Source: Spirosoma oryzae (GTDB lineage: Bacteria > Bacteroidota > Bacteroidia > Cytophagales > Spirosomataceae). Taken from it: DNA of 64,000 bases. Location of the stretch: assembly GCF_003002825.1 (NCBI RefSeq), contig NZ_PVTE01000005.1, positions 1 to 64,000 on the forward strand, in the 5' to 3' direction. The translations under genes were made by a program, and so were the position numbers. The notes beneath the pieces were generated by a model that was given only the letters and a program-made list of their open reading frames with translations, did no database searches and was not told the DNA's origin. This document shows positions 63,926 through 64,000 of this stretch, piece after piece; position 1 is the stretch's first letter, and the number at the start of each line of letters is the position of its first letter.

Positions 63926-64000
63926 TTACAGTACCGAATCGGGTACCGTCTGCTGCTGCGTTGGTTGTTGCTGACCCGGCTGCTGCGAATAGTTCTGCTG
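63926..64000 (-). CDS. C-terminal end of a Gln-rich protein (partial)
   Basis: The last 24 codons of a minus-strand frame are in the window, ending at a TAA at 63926-63928. Translation reads QQNYSQQPGQQQPTQQQT followed by VPDSVL. The 5' part lies outside. The Gln-rich end and a terminator at 63857-63896 support a real gene; its family cannot be judged from this tail. Confidence 0.6.
   Translation of the reverse strand, partial: QQNYSQQPGQQQPTQQQTVPDSVL

Overview
The window is chromosomal DNA from a member of the Bacteroidota, most likely a Cytophagales/Spirosomaceae type such as Spirosoma, Fibrella or Rudanella. This is inferred from the SusC/SusD pairs, DUF3667, DUF4136, WG-repeat and TlpA-like proteins, a long NusB, a bacillithiol-type YpdA reductase, near absence of Shine-Dalgarno sequences, TAnnTTTG promoter boxes and moderately high GC. 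No rRNA, tRNA, CRISPR array, prophage or integrase was seen.

Layout. 0-12.7 kb: priA, a YpdA-like reductase, a secreted GH78-type glycosidase, a gene-poor gap, a secreted ADP-ribosylglycohydrolase-like protein, a two-gene molybdopterin oxidoreductase/cytochrome b operon, a metallo-beta-lactamase-fold hydrolase and a patatin-like phospholipase. 13-31 kb: an accessory nutrient-uptake region with three successive SusC/SusD pairs, a small lipoprotein and a cytochrome c/copper monooxygenase-like protein. 31-33 kb: an OmpA-family protein and endonuclease III. 33-39.4 kb: a phenylalanine/tyrosine degradation cluster on the minus strand (hmgA, hppD, phenylalanine hydroxylase, a MarR regulator, fumarylacetoacetase, a flavin reductase-like protein), with a good MarR-type operator candidate upstream of hmgA. 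39.6-43.8 kb: a sugar nucleotidyltransferase, a DUF4136 lipoprotein, a secreted amidase and coaE. 43.9-49 kb: TlpA-like thioredoxin, WG-repeat protein, esterase and TRIC-type channel. 49-52.1 kb: the nusB-ytxH-DUF1573-yajC-ybbR cluster. 52.4-64 kb: an ABC exporter subunit, a RAYT transposase locus, uvrA, a membrane protein plus amidohydrolase pair, citrate synthase, a DUF3667 protein, recA and the end of one more gene.

The most unusual part is the intergenic DNA. It carries several unrelated families of palindromic or inverted-repeat elements: a REP-type palindrome flanking and also lying inside a RAYT transposase gene; a 163-168 bp inverted-repeat element present twice, one copy running into a start codon; a roughly 100 bp element present twice with an identical 15-bp core; a row of four hairpins; a perfect 32-bp inverted repeat; and a GAAAGAGT repeat hairpin. 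These are the best candidates for poorly described biology here. The protein-coding genes mostly belong to recognised families, though several have unknown substrates.
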